Positions 52,639 to 61,889 of a stretch of DNA of 64,000 nucleotides are shown piece by piece. Both the position numbers and the translations under genes were made by a program. The notes beneath the pieces are model-generated. The model was given only the letters and a program-made list of their open reading frames with translations. It was not told the origin of the DNA and did not search any database. Source of the DNA: Microbacterium lemovicicum (GTDB taxonomy: Bacteria > Actinomycetota > Actinomycetes > Actinomycetales > Microbacteriaceae); assembly GCF_003991875.1 (NCBI RefSeq), contig NZ_CP031423.1, positions 3,491,648-3,555,647 on the forward strand, read 5' to 3'. Positions within the stretch are counted from its first letter, which is position 1, and every line of letters begins with the position of its first letter.

Positions 52639-54834
52639 ATGACTCCGCCTCCCGCCCGCCCCCGCCTGCTCCGCCGCCGCGCGCCGCGGGGCGGCGGTTC
52701 CACGCCCAGCCACGCCGGCACCGAGGGCACCGGCCGCGCCGGCACCGCGGGCGCCGGCCGCGCCGACACGACCGGCCGGCCGCGGGTGCTTGCCCGCGTC
52801 ACCGCCGTGCTCCTCGCCGCCGGCCTCGCGCTCGCGCCGCAGACGGCGACCGCCGCGACGCCCACCCCGACGCCGACGGGCCCCTCCGGGATCGTCACGG
52901 CGACCCTCGCACCCGGCTCCGACGGCCTGCTGCGCGCCGACCGTGGTCTGACCGCGACCATCGCGATCGACAACGACACCGCGTCGGATCTTCCGGCCGG
53001 CCGCGCCTCCCTCCAGCTCGGCGCCACGCCGCTCGCCGACCGCGCTGCCCTCGCCGCCTGGCTCCAGAGCGGCGCCGGAGACTTCCCCCTCGCCGAGGTG
53101 GGTGCCGCGCAGCTCGATGCCGTCGCGGCCGACTCCTCCCGCGCCGCCGCCGTCTCGGTGACCGCCGACAACCCGGCGCTGGCCGGGCGGGCACCGGGTG
53201 TCTACCCGCTGCTCACCTCCTTCTCCACCCCGTCCGGAGCCGTGACGGCGACCAGCGTGGTGACGGTGCCTGCCGCGTCGACCGACGCGGTGCCGGTCGG
53301 CGTCGTCGTGCCGGTCACGGCGGATCCCACCACACGGGGACTCCTTTCGGCCCGCGAGCTCTCCACCCTCACGGCCGAGGGCGGCTCGCTCACCGCCCAG
53401 CTCGACGCGGTGGCCGGGACCTCGGCGATCCTCGCCATCGACCCGTCGGTCGCGGCATCCATCCGCGCTCTCGGAACGTCCGCCCCGACGACGGCGGTCG
53501 CCTGGCTGGAGCGGCTCGACGACCTCCCCAATTCACGCTTCGCCCTGCAGTTCGGCGACGCCGACATCGCTAGCCAGCTGGCCGCCGGACAGCCCGCCCC
53601 CGCCCAGCCGACGTCCCTGACCGCGTACATGAAGTCCACGGACTTCAGTTCGCCGTCGGGCGACACGGCCACCGCCAGTCCTGCCCCCACAGGCACCGAA
53701 CCGGCCCTCCCCCCGCTCGACGAGCTCACCGACGTCGGCGCCACCGTGCCCGTGTACTGGCCCACGACGGGTACCGCGGGCGGCGACACCGTCTCCGCCC
53801 TCAGTGCTCTGGGGACCCCGGATGCCGCGGCCACCACGCTCGTCGCCTCCACCAGCACCACCGCCGGCCAGAACGGCGCCGCCGTCGCCGCGGCGGGACG
53901 CGCGGGCGATGCCCCGGTGCTCGTCTATGACGCCGCGGTGTCCTCCGCGCTGCGCGACGCCGCGCGCGTGTCGGACGACGCCCTCCGCGGGGCCCCGCTC
54001 GCCGCCGCCAGCGCCTATCTGTCGCTCGCCCTGGGCTCCACGGCCGGCCGGCCGCTCCTGGTGACGGTCGACCGCGGCTCGAACCGTGTCGGCGCGGGTC
54101 TCGCCGACGCCGTCGCCGCGGTCCAGCTGGCGCCCGGCACGACCTCCGCGTCCCTTCCGCAGCTGCTCGCGACCCCGGCGGCCGATGTCGAGGTGACCGC
54201 GGGCGTGGTCGATCCGGAGAGGGTGGCCGCGGCATCCGCTCTCTTCTCCGACGAGACGTCACTGCAGCCGCTCGCGAGCGTCGTGTCCGAACCGGAGCTC
54301 ATCACCGGACCGGCGAGAGCCGAGCTGCTGCAGGTGCTCGGTGGCGGCTGGCTGGACCAGACGGACGCGTGGGATGCTGCGGTCGCCGCCCACCGGAAGG
54401 CCACCGCCGACACCGTCTCGGCCGTGGAGATCCTTCAGCCGACACCGGTGAGCCTTGCCAGCTCCGGAGCGCCCCTCGGCGTGTGGATCCGCAACGACCT
54501 GCCCTATCCGATCGACGTCGACCTGATGGTGACTCCGGACGATCCCCGTCTGACGGTGCAGCGCACGACGTCGGTGACCATCCCCGCCTCGAGCAACATG
54601 CGCGCGAAGGTGCCGGTGGAATCGCGCGTGGGCAGCGGCGAGGTCACGTTGACCATGGAGCTCCGCAGCGCCTCCGGAGAGGTCGTCGGACCGGTCCGCA
54701 GCGTCGACGTGACGGTCCGCGCGGAGTGGGAGGGCGTCGGGATCGCCGCGCTGTCGGTGGTCGTCGGAGCCCTCATCGTCTTCGGCCTGGTGCGCACGAT
54801 CCTGCGCCGCCGGCGGGCCCGCTCGACGGAATAG
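52639..54834 (+). CDS. DUF6049 large secreted/membrane protein
   Basis: The 731-residue protein has an Arg-rich N-terminus with a signal segment (VLLAAGLALAPQTATAA), a long extracellular part with Thr/Ala/Ser-rich linkers and a folded C-terminal region (APLGVWIRNDLPYPIDVDLMV), and a final membrane segment (GIAALSVVVGALIVFGLVRT) with RRRRARS. Its relatives lie between cca/pcnA and murJ near actinobacterial origins (Rv3909 in M. tuberculosis); the function is unknown. TAGACT at 52590-52595 is a plausible -10 box. Confidence 0.9.
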   Translation: MTPPPARPRLLRRRAPRGGGSTPSHAGTEGTGRAGTAGAGRADTTGRPRVLARVTAVLLAAGLALAPQTATAATPTPTPTGPSGIVTATLAPGSDGLLRADRGLTATIAIDNDTASDLPAGRASLQLGATPLADRAALAAWLQSGAGDFPLAEVGAAQLDAVAADSSRAAAVSVTADNPALAGRAPGVYPLLTSFSTPSGAVTATSVVTVPAASTDAVPVGVVVPVTADPTTRGLLSARELSTLTAEGGSLTAQLDAVAGTSAILAIDPSVAASIRALGTSAPTTAVAWLERLDDLPNSRFALQFGDADIASQLAAGQPAPAQPTSLTAYMKSTDFSSPSGDTATASPAPTGTEPALPPLDELTDVGATVPVYWPTTGTAGGDTVSALSALGTPDAAATTLVASTSTTAGQNGAAVAAAGRAGDAPVLVYDAAVSSALRDAARVSDDALRGAPLAAASAYLSLALGSTAGRPLLVTVDRGSNRVGAGLADAVAAVQLAPGTTSASLPQLLATPAADVEVTAGVVDPERVAAASALFSDETSLQPLASVVSEPELITGPARAELLQVLGGGWLDQTDAWDAAVAAHRKATADTVSAVEILQPTPVSLASSGAPLGVWIRNDLPYPIDVDLMVTPDDPRLTVQRTTSVTIPASSNMRAKVPVESRVGSGEVTLTMELRSASGEVVGPVRSVDVTVRAEWEGVGIAALSVVVGALIVFGLVRTILRRRRARSTE

Positions 54835-54887
54835 CGCGCGGCTAGCATGGGTTGAAGGCTGTGGAATCAAACGAAGGGGCCACGGAC

Positions 54888-55865
54888 ATGCGTCAGGTCA
54901 TCATCATCGGGTCAGGACCTGCGGGCTACACCGCCGCGGTGTATGCGGCGCGCGCCAATCTGTCGCCGCTCGTCATCGCGAGTTCCGTCGAGGCCGGCGG
55001 TGAGCTGATGAACACCACGGAGGTCGAGAACTTCCCCGGCTTCCCCGACGGCATCCAGGGCCCGGAGCTCATGGAGAAGATGCAGGCCCAGGCCGAGAAG
55101 TTCGGCGCGGAGGTCGTCTACGACGACGTCGTGGGCCTCGACATCGACGGACCCGTCAAGACCATCACCCTGGGCAGCGGAGCGGTGCACGAGACATCCG
55201 CTCTCATCTACGCCACCGGTTCCGCGTACCGCAAGCTCGGCCTCGACGGCGAAGACCGCCTGTCGGGTCACGGCGTCTCGTGGTGCGCGACGTGCGACGG
55301 CTTCTTCTTCCGCGAGCGCACGATCGCCGTCGTCGGCGGCGGCGACTCCGCGATGGAGGAGGCCACCTTCCTGACGCGCTTCGCGTCGAAGGTGTACATC
55401 ATCCACCGCAAGGACTCGCTGCGGGCCTCGAAGATCATGCAGGAGCGGGCCTTCGCGAACGAGAAGATCGAGTTCGTCTGGAACAGCCAGGTCGTCGACG
55501 TCCTCGGCGACGGCGCGCTGACCGGCGTCGTGCTCGAGGACACCGTCGACGGCAGCCGCCGGGAGCTCGCGCTCGACGGGCTCTTCATCGCCATCGGCAA
55601 CGACCCCCGTACGCACCTCGTGCACGACAAGCTCGACCTCACCCCCGATGGCACCATCTGGGTCGACGGGCGCTCCTCGCGGACGTCGGTGCCCGGTGTG
55701 TTCGCGGCAGGCGACGTGATCGACCCCACCTACCGTCAGGCCGCCACGGCCGCCGGCAGCGGCACGGTCGCGGCTCTCGACGCGGAGCACTTCCTCGCCG
55801 CCCTCGGCGAGGCCGGGGCCCCGGAGCGCTTCGACGACCAGATCGAGCGCCTGCCCGTCGCCTGA
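54888..55865 (+). CDS. trxB: Thioredoxin reductase
   Basis: The 325-residue flavoenzyme has FAD-binding IIIGSGPAGYTAAVYAARA, the redox-active WCATCDG (C133, C136), NADPH-binding VVGGGDSAMEEA and the FAD site VFAAGDVIDPTYRQ. It passes electrons from NADPH to TrxA. AAGGGG precedes ATG 54888, with TAGCAT upstream at 54843-54848. It is followed by trxA. Confidence 0.97.
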   Translation: MRQVIIIGSGPAGYTAAVYAARANLSPLVIASSVEAGGELMNTTEVENFPGFPDGIQGPELMEKMQAQAEKFGAEVVYDDVVGLDIDGPVKTITLGSGAVHETSALIYATGSAYRKLGLDGEDRLSGHGVSWCATCDGFFFRERTIAVVGGGDSAMEEATFLTRFASKVYIIHRKDSLRASKIMQERAFANEKIEFVWNSQVVDVLGDGALTGVVLEDTVDGSRRELALDGLFIAIGNDPRTHLVHDKLDLTPDGTIWVDGRSSRTSVPGVFAAGDVIDPTYRQAATAAGSGTVAALDAEHFLAALGEAGAPERFDDQIERLPVA

Positions 55866-55957
55866 GCGCGTGCTGTGAGCAGCCGCGCGGCGGAATGAAC
55901 CCGCTGCTCGGGGCGTTCACCCTCAACAGAGACTTCCGACAACAAGGAGAGATGGAA

Positions 55958-56281
55958 ATGACCGCTAAAGCAACCACGTCGGCGACCTGGGAGCAGGACG
56001 TCATGCAGGCCGACGGTCCGGTGCTCGTCGACTTCTGGGCCGCCTGGTGCGGACCGTGTCGCATGGTCGCTCCCGTCCTCGACGAGATCCAGTCCGAGAA
56101 CCCTGAGAAGATCACGGTCCTCAAGCTGAACGTCGACGAGAACCCCGATCTGGCCGCGAAGTACCAGATCACCTCGATCCCCGCCATGAAGGTGTTCCAG
56201 GGCGGCGAGGTCAAGACGACCATCATCGGCGCCAAGCCCAAGTACGCGCTCGAGCAGGATCTCGCCGCCTTCATCGGCTGA
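55958..56281 (+). CDS. trxA: Thioredoxin
   Basis: The 107-residue protein has the active site WCGPC (C31, C34) and ITSIPAMKVFQGGEV with the cis-Pro. It reduces protein disulfides in the cytosol. ATG 55958 is seven bases after AAGGAGA; an in-frame ATG at 55952 is only one base away from it. It pairs with trxB, 92 bases upstream. Confidence 0.97.
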   Translation: MTAKATTSATWEQDVMQADGPVLVDFWAAWCGPCRMVAPVLDEIQSENPEKITVLKLNVDENPDLAAKYQITSIPAMKVFQGGEVKTTIIGAKPKYALEQDLAAFIG

Positions 56282-56312
56282 GAACGCTCGCGCGACGGCC
56301 TGCCCGTCATCA

Positions 56313-56348
56313 CGAAGCCCCCGCGACCTCACGGTCGCGGGGGCTTCG
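56313..56348. terminator. Bidirectional terminator after trxA
   Basis: Perfect 16-base arms (56313-56328 and 56333-56348) around a TCAC loop, followed by GTCGTTC. It lies between trxA and the convergent 115-residue gene. Confidence 0.85.
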
Positions 56349-56402
56349 TCGTTCGCCCGGGCTGTGGGTCCGCGCAGGCGGCCGCTGCGTCGGACCGGGT
56401 CG

Positions 56403-56750
56403 TCAGGGGACGTCGGCGCGGACGACCGCGTCCCAGCGGCGGTGGGTGTTGGCGTCGCCCAGCAGGCGCCATACGGCCGGCGTGAGCTCCGGGTAGTCGA
56501 GCGAGATCTGGCGCAGCACGCGATAGTGACGAGCGGATGTCGGGCGTCCGCCCCCGTTCGCGGCGATGTTCTCAGCTCGCAGCACGAAGACCACGAGCTC
56601 GTCGACGGACGGCAGGTCTTCCATGAAGTCCCAGGGGTCCTCGCCGTCGCGGAGGCGCTCCTCCACGAGCACCGACAGCTCGTCGGCGGCCTCGGCGCGG
56701 AGCACCTCGAGGCTCGCCCGACGCTGCGGGTGGTCGTCGCGGAAACTCAT
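56403..56750 (-). CDS. Hypothetical protein (115 residues) between trxA and parB
   Basis: The protein is soluble and rich in charged residues (SLEVLRAEAADELSVLVEER, DLPSVDELVVFVLRAEN, YRVLRQISLDYPELTPAV). TAGGCT lies six bases before ATG 56750, a leaderless start. It stands alone on the minus strand and is of a size found near parB in relatives, but I do not recognise the family. Confidence 0.7.
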   Translation of the reverse strand: MSFRDDHPQRRASLEVLRAEAADELSVLVEERLRDGEDPWDFMEDLPSVDELVVFVLRAENIAANGGGRPTSARHYRVLRQISLDYPELTPAVWRLLGDANTHRRWDAVVRADVP

Positions 56751-56863
56751 ATGACAAGCCTACGTCGGCTCTTCGGACGGTGGTCCTGACACGAGGATGC
56801 AGGTGCGACGGCGAGGCGCTGAGTCCGGCCGCCGAGCGTGCGCGGCGCCGGACGTGCTTGTGC

Positions 56864-57877
56864 TCAGCTCGCGCCGTAGCCGTCCTCGCCCAGCTCACCG
56901 AGAATGCGATTCAGATCCTGAATTGTTGCGAAATCCACGATGACCTGGCCTTTTCTAGCACCAAGCGCGATCCGCACCTTCGTGTTGAGACGGTCACCGA
57001 GTCGTTCGGCGACCTCGTCGAGATGTGCGCGACGCGCCCCCGGCTGAGGGATCGGACGACGCGAGGTGCCGGCATCCGACGTCTTCGCGGCGGCTTCGGC
57101 CGCTCGCACCGACAAGTCCTCGTTGACGATCTTGTCGGCGAGACGCTGCATCGCCTCCGGCTCCTGAAGCGAGAGGATCGCACGTGCGTGACCGGCCGAG
57201 AGGACGCCGGCGGCGACGCGCTGCTGCACGGGCACCGGGAGCTTCAGGAGACGGATCGTGTTGCTGATCTGGGGGCGCGAGCGCCCGATGCGCGCGGCGA
57301 GCTCCTCCTGCGTGATGCCGAAGTCAGCGAGGAGCTGCTCGTACGCGGAGGCCTCTTCGAGCGGGTTGAGCTCGGACCGGTGAAGGTTCTCCAGAAGCGC
57401 GTCGCGAAGCAGGTGCTCGTCGGACGTCTCGCGCACGACGGCAGGGATCGACGTCAGTCCGGCCTCGCGGGCGGCGCGGGTGCGCCGCTCGCCCATGATC
57501 AGCTCGTAGGTGCCTTCGCCCGCGGCGCGGACGACGACGGGCTGCAGCACGCCGAACTCGCGCACGCTGTGCACGAGCTCCGCCAGATCGTCGGCATCGA
57601 AGACCGTGCGCGGCTGGCGCGGGTTCGGAACGATCGAGTGAGGATCGATGTAGGCGAGGTGGGCGCCCGGGACCTCCACCAGTCCGAGGTCGGTGACATC
57701 GTCGGCGTCGGATGCTGCGGGCTCCGCCGACGCGCTCCTGTCACGCGTCGACGCCCCGGTCGTCGACGCTGTGGAGGACGCGCCGGGGAAGAAGACGTCG
57801 ACCGGACGAGCCTCGCTCGGCTCGGACGTAGGGATGAGAGCGCCGATGCCGCGGCCCAATCCGGTTCGCTTGGCCAT
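56864..57877 (-). CDS. parB: Chromosome-partitioning protein ParB
   Basis: The 337-residue CTPase clamp loads at parS. An N-terminal [11 protein letters not shown] (ParA-contact region), the CTP-binding [17 protein letters not shown] and [13 protein letters not shown], and the HTH ([22 protein letters not shown]) are in order, with a C-terminal dimerisation domain ending [16 protein letters not shown]. Its ATG overlaps the parA stop by one base (TGATG). Ten parS-like sites lie upstream of parA. Confidence 0.96.
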   Translation of the reverse strand: MAKRTGLGRGIGALIPTSEPSEARPVDVFFPGASSTASTTGASTRDRSASAEPAASDADDVTDLGLVEVPGAHLAYIDPHSIVPNPRQPRTVFDADDLAELVHSVREFGVLQPVVVRAAGEGTYELIMGERRTRAAREAGLTSIPAVVRETSDEHLLRDALLENLHRSELNPLEEASAYEQLLADFGITQEELAARIGRSRPQISNTIRLLKLPVPVQQRVAAGVLSAGHARAILSLQEPEAMQRLADKIVNEDLSVRAAEAAAKTSDAGTSRRPIPQPGARRAHLDEVAERLGDRLNTKVRIALGARKGQVIVDFATIQDLNRILGELGEDGYGAS

Positions 57878-58833
57878 CAGGAGCCTTCCTCGGTCTCGCT
57901 CGCCCCGTCGGGGGCGTCACGCGTGATGATTTCGACGGCGGCTTCGCGGTAGGCGACGGCGCCTGCCGACTGTCCGTCGTAGGAGATGACGGTCTGCCCA
58001 AAGCTCGGGGCCTCGGATACACGCACCGACCGCGGGATGACGGTGCGGAGGACCTCCTGCGGGAAGTGCTGACGCACCTCCTCTGCGACCTGCTGCGCGA
58101 GCCGCGTGCGACCGTCGTACATGGTCAGCACGATCGTCGACAGATGCAGCGACGGGTTGAGGTGCTTCTGGATCATCTTGACGGTGCCCATCAGCTGGCT
58201 CAGGCCCTCGAGCGCGTAGTACTCGCACTGGATGGGGATCAACAGCTCGGTCGCCGCCACGAACGCGTTGATCGTGAGCAGGCCGAGCGAGGGCGGGCAG
58301 TCGATGAGGACGAAATCGAGCGGCTCGTCGAGCGACGCAAGGTACTCATCGAGCGCCGTCCTCAGGCGATGCTCACGGGCGACCTGCGAGACGAGCTCGA
58401 TCTCCGCACCGGCGAGATGGATCGTGCTAGGGGCGCACAGAAGGTTCGGAGATTCCGGGCTGACCTGGACTATTTCTGCAATCGGGAACTCATCGATGAG
58501 CACGTCGTAGATGCTGGGGATGTCCGCCGTGTGCGGCACGCTGAGGGCCGTCGACGCATTGCCCTGCGGGTCGAGGTCGATCACCAGCACACGAGCGCCG
58601 ACCGATGTGAGCGCCGCCGCCATGTTGACGGTGGTCGTGGTCTTCCCCACACCGCCCTTCTGGTTCGACACCGTGAGCACGCGGGTGCGACCAGACAGCG
58701 TCACATCGGTCGTCGCCAACGCGCGGCGTCGTGCAGAGAGATCGGCCAGTTCTCGTGCGAGCGGCGTGTCATCGCCGGCGAGGGAGAAGGGTGCCGAGAC
58801 GTTCGCGTTCTCGGGCTGTTTCACGTGAAACAC
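57877..58833 (-). CDS. parA: Chromosome-partitioning ATPase ParA
   Basis: The 318-residue ATPase has the deviant Walker [10 protein letters not shown] (about residue 60-68), [13 protein letters not shown] and [13 protein letters not shown]. It drives segregation of ParB-parS complexes. The start is uncertain: the frame is open to a GTG at 58896, and I favour GTG 58833, which begins [20 protein letters not shown] and lies inside a parS site. That makes the start codon part of parS. Confidence 0.93.
   Translation of the reverse strand: MFHVKQPENANVSAPFSLAGDDTPLARELADLSARRRALATTDVTLSGRTRVLTVSNQKGGVGKTTTTVNMAAALTSVGARVLVIDLDPQGNASTALSVPHTADIPSIYDVLIDEFPIAEIVQVSPESPNLLCAPSTIHLAGAEIELVSQVAREHRLRTALDEYLASLDEPLDFVLIDCPPSLGLLTINAFVAATELLIPIQCEYYALEGLSQLMGTVKMIQKHLNPSLHLSTIVLTMYDGRTRLAQQVAEEVRQHFPQEVLRTVIPRSVRVSEAPSFGQTVISYDGQSAGAVAYREAAVEIITRDAPDGASETEEGS
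58817..58832. promoter_or_regulatory. parS site 1 (canonical), overlapping the parA start
   Basis: TGTTTCACGTGAAACA is the exact canonical parS. It is read in the parA frame as Val-Phe-His-Val-Lys-Gln, from the likely start codon on. Confidence 0.95.
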
Positions 58834-59070
58834 TCTCACTTTCGCATCGATCGGGAGCCCCTCCACTCTAACCCGCAGCGCCCCTACGCCCGTCACGCCA
58901 GGCGGTCAACGCCGACGTCACGGGCGCACGAGAGCGTTCCTTTTCCGGGTCCAAGCCACGTGTGCGCGCCGTTGCGCGCGCCTGTGCAGCTCCTCCTTGT
59001 CGATCAGGTCGTCAGGCCAATTCGGCCCGGTCGTCTCGCGTGCTGTCTGGGCAAGGAGTTGACCGGGCTG

Positions 59071-59086
59071 TGTTTCACGTGAAACG
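59071..59086. promoter_or_regulatory. parS site 2
   Basis: TGTTTCACGTGAAACG: one mismatch to canonical, at the last base. Confidence 0.92.
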
Positions 59087-59177
59087 CGCTGGTGCGCGTG
59101 CCGGGATGCACTGCGCGCGTGGCAAATCGCGGCGAGAGGCTTCAGCGGTGAAGCGAATGACCATCGCCATGATCGTG

Positions 59178-59193
59178 GGTTTCACGTGAAACA
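59178..59193. promoter_or_regulatory. parS site 3
   Basis: GGTTTCACGTGAAACA: one mismatch at the first base; the central 14 bases are canonical. Confidence 0.9.
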
Positions 59194-59402
59194 AGAACGC
59201 CCGCGGTCGTCGAGTCGCCGATAAGGACTTCTCTTGACCCCAGAACAGCGGGCTTTCGTCCGCACACGAACTCTCAGCCATCACACCGGCAGATTTCTCA
59301 CGGGGGAGTCGCACGTCGCCGGATCTGCGCCAGCTTTTCGATTTGGCGGGACGGTGGACTACAGGTCCTTAGCCCGATGAGGTGGCGGCGCGGCCAGGTC
59401 AA

Positions 59403-59418
59403 TGTTTCACGTGAAACA
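59403..59418. promoter_or_regulatory. parS site 4 (canonical)
   Basis: TGTTTCACGTGAAACA exact. Confidence 0.95.
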
Positions 59419-59557
59419 CAATGAGCTGGCCACGACGCTGTGCGCTCGCCACGCCCGCGAACGCCGTGTGTTCATCGATCTATCTTGATCGAACCCGACT
59501 TCATGATTTCAACGGACGGTGGTGCGGCGCTGTTATCGCGTCGCAGACACAGCCGAC

Positions 59558-59573
59558 AGTTTCACGTGAAACG
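59558..59573. promoter_or_regulatory. parS site 5
   Basis: AGTTTCACGTGAAACG: outer bases differ, the central 14 bases are canonical. Confidence 0.9.
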
Positions 59574-59656
59574 CCCGAATGCACGCCCATCGGCATGCTT
59601 GGCGCATTTGTCTTTCGTGTGGGGCGCCTGCGCGTCAGCGCCATGTTCCCCTAGCC

Positions 59657-59672
59657 CGTTTCACGTGAAACA
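59657..59672. promoter_or_regulatory. parS site 6
   Basis: CGTTTCACGTGAAACA: one mismatch, at the first base. Confidence 0.9.
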
Positions 59673-59791
59673 TCAGCACAGACGGCTGCCCGCAGCGGGC
59701 GTTCGAGGGCACAGCCTGATGAGAGGGCACGTACTGATGCGCTGGCGGCCGACGAGGTGCGTGTAGTGGTCGATGCGTCGAGCCTCACCAC

Positions 59792-59807
59792 TGGTTCACG
59801 TGAAACG
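59792..59807. promoter_or_regulatory. parS-like site 7 (degenerate)
   Basis: TGGTTCACGTGAAACG: one arm has G for T at position 3. The other sites keep TTTCACGTGAAA, so this one is probably weaker. Confidence 0.65.
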
Positions 59808-59882
59808 GTCCCCACGAGCGCCGTTCACAACGCCGACGCGCCGATTGCGCGCCGATCAGTATCCGGCTCTACCGCGTGCGGC

Positions 59883-59898
59883 TGTTTCACGTGAAACG
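59883..59898. promoter_or_regulatory. parS site 8
   Basis: TGTTTCACGTGAAACG: one mismatch at the last base. Confidence 0.92.
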
Positions 59899-60162
59899 GC
59901 CGACAGCGTTACCGAGCGACGCGCACCACTTTCGCTGATCACCCTTGAACGGCCACGAAACGACCAGTTGAGCGTTGTGATGCCGCTCTCAGAAGCGTAG
60001 TCCGGCGAATCTGCAGCTGCACCCATATCCAAGCATGCACCGACGGTGGCTTAGATACTGACGCCGAATCCGCCTTGGTTGGATGTGGCGCAGCGGTATA
60101 TCCGGGAGCGCCATGTTGACCATCCACCAACAAACGACGCAATGAGAGGCACATTGTCCGCT

Positions 60163-60178
60163 CGTTTCACGTGAAACA
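60163..60178. promoter_or_regulatory. parS site 9
   Basis: CGTTTCACGTGAAACA: one mismatch at the first base. Confidence 0.9.
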
Positions 60179-60405
60179 CGAAGAAGGGACATGTATCGGG
60201 CCCTTGGTTCGATTGGATGCGATACGCATTGCTCAGACGTATCCACCCCGAGCGCGCCCACGTCGAGGAGGCCATGAAGCAGATCAGCTGGCTCGGCCCG
60301 GATTTGCGTTTCAGGGAATGTCGGCGCGCGCCCGCCGCGGAGTCAGGGGTCCGGCTTTCCTATGGATCGGGTTGAGCGCGACGAGTGCTTTCGCGACACG
60401 AAGCA

Positions 60406-60421
60406 TGTTTCACGTGAAACC
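60406..60421. promoter_or_regulatory. parS site 10
   Basis: TGTTTCACGTGAAACC: one mismatch at the last base; it lies closest to rsmG. Confidence 0.92.
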
Positions 60422-60649
60422 CTGCGGCACACGAATCGAAGAGGAACCGGGTGCCACTTATGCCAGACACGCCGATCGCACGCCCCGCCCGCTGTCGACG
60501 ATCGCGGTGGTGGCACTAGGGACGCCCCCGCACGGCGGAGTTAGAGCTAAGGCAGCCACCGCTCTCAAAGTGCGGCAGAGGAGGACCGACTGCCACCGCG
60601 CCCGCCACCAACTAGGGCCTGGTCGCGGGTGATTCGATAAAACACCCGG

Positions 60650-61285
60650 TCAAGGGCCAAATAAGCGGACATTGGCTCGCAGCACGCGCGTCGGCTCAAC
60701 GACGAGGTCCTCGCCGGCGAACTCGACACGCACGTCCGACAGACCGAAGGCGCGGATCTGCTTCCTCGCCGCGTCGATCTCGCCGGCGACACTCGCTCCC
60801 TTGAGCAGAACGAGCTCGCCGCCGCTGCGGACCAGGGGAGCCGTCAGCGGGATCAGCGTCTTGAGCGCGCTGACGGCGCGGGCTGTGACGACATCGAGCA
60901 CGCGCCCGCGATCCCAGTCCTCCGCACGTGCGCGCACGATGTCCACGTTGTCCAGACCGAGCTCGTCCGTCTGTTCCGTCAGCCACGCCACGCGACGCTC
61001 CATCGGCTCGATGAGCACGAACTGAAGGTCGGGGCGCGCGATCGCGAGCACCATCCCCGGCAGCCCTGCGCCGGATCCGACGTCGCCCACCGTGCCCGAG
61101 AACAGCGGAGCCGCCACGGCGCTGTTCAGGATGTGGCGCGTCCACAGCCGCGGAAGCTCGAGCGGCCCGATGAGGCCGCGCTCCTCGCCATGGACGGCCA
61201 GTGCACGTGTGAACGCGCGCGCGATGTCGATGCGGTCGCCGAAGACGGGTGCCGCGGCATCCGGCTCCTGCTCGAGCTCGCTCAT
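60650..61285 (-). CDS. rsmG: 16S rRNA (guanine527-N7)-methyltransferase RsmG
   Basis: The 211-residue SAM methyltransferase has RLWTRHILNSAVAAPLF, VGDVGSGAGLPGMVLAIARP for SAM, and LEP/DIVRARAEDW with VTARAVSALKTLIPL. It methylates 16S rRNA G527. ATG 61285 was chosen because it lies 13 bases after the jag stop; the frame is open further upstream into jag. No good ribosome site precedes it, so coupling is likely. Confidence 0.95.
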   Translation of the reverse strand: MSELEQEPDAAAPVFGDRIDIARAFTRALAVHGEERGLIGPLELPRLWTRHILNSAVAAPLFSGTVGDVGSGAGLPGMVLAIARPDLQFVLIEPMERRVAWLTEQTDELGLDNVDIVRARAEDWDRGRVLDVVTARAVSALKTLIPLTAPLVRSGGELVLLKGASVAGEIDAARKQIRAFGLSDVRVEFAGEDLVVEPTRVLRANVRLFGP

Positions 61286-61298
61286 GGCACGCGCGGGA

Positions 61299-61817
61299 TC
61301 AGGATCGACGGATGACCGTGTGGCGGTCGGCGCCGTCACCGTAGGACTCCGAGACGAAGCCCTTCTCCGCGACGATGTCGTGGATGAGCTTGCGCTCGTA
61401 GCTCGACATGGCCGGAAGCGACGCCTGCGAGCCGCCCTCGTCCAGACGCGCGATGGCGCGGTCGACCAGCACCTCGAGCTCGCGCTGGCGCGTGTCGCGT
61501 GATCCGCCGACGTCGAGGATGAGCCGGGAGAACCGACCGGTCTTCGTCTGCACGGCGATGCGCGTCAGCTCCTGGAGCGCCTGCACGGTGTCGGGGTCGG
61601 CCAGCAGCCGGAGGGAGTCCGACTCGTCGGCCTCGACCGACACGTAGGCACGCCCACCACGCACGTCGAGAGCGAGGTCTCCGTCGATGTCGGAGATGTC
61701 GAGGAGTCCCTCGAGGTAGTCCGCGGCGACGTCGCCCTCTTCCTCGAGCTGCTCGACGGTCGACACGGCACGCTCCGGCGCGGTGTCGGTGGACGTGTTA
61801 CCGGACGTATCGGTCAT
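61299..61817 (-). CDS. jag: Jag/KhpB-type RNA-binding protein (KH and R3H domains)
   Basis: The 172-residue protein has an acidic Thr/Asp-rich start, a KH-like region (about 45-115) and a C-terminal R3H domain (ELEVLVDRAIARLDEGG, MSSYERKLIHDIVAE, VSESYGDGADRHTVIRRS). Related KhpB proteins bind RNA. It follows yidC by 72 bases and precedes rsmG. Confidence 0.93.
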   Translation of the reverse strand: MTDTSGNTSTDTAPERAVSTVEQLEEEGDVAADYLEGLLDISDIDGDLALDVRGGRAYVSVEADESDSLRLLADPDTVQALQELTRIAVQTKTGRFSRLILDVGGSRDTRQRELEVLVDRAIARLDEGGSQASLPAMSSYERKLIHDIVAEKGFVSESYGDGADRHTVIRRS

Positions 61818-61889
61818 TTTTCCTCGTCAGAACGGGGTCGGGGCCGACGTGGAATCGGCGAGATCAGAGGCCGCGGACGGCGCCGGAGG

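Larger units (their letters stand above)
58834..60649. other. Non-coding parS-rich region between parA and rsmG
   Basis: This 1.8-kb region contains nine of the ten parS-like sites (the tenth is at the parA start). It is visibly richer in A/T than its neighbours, and open frames in it are short, mutually inconsistent and interrupted by parS palindromes. No gene is convincing. It is probably the ParB-loading centromere. Confidence 0.85.

Noticed and set aside
58834..60649. Several short open frames between parA and rsmG
   Set aside because: They are short, overlap in conflicting frames, are interrupted by parS sites, and lack ribosome-binding sites or recognisable motifs.
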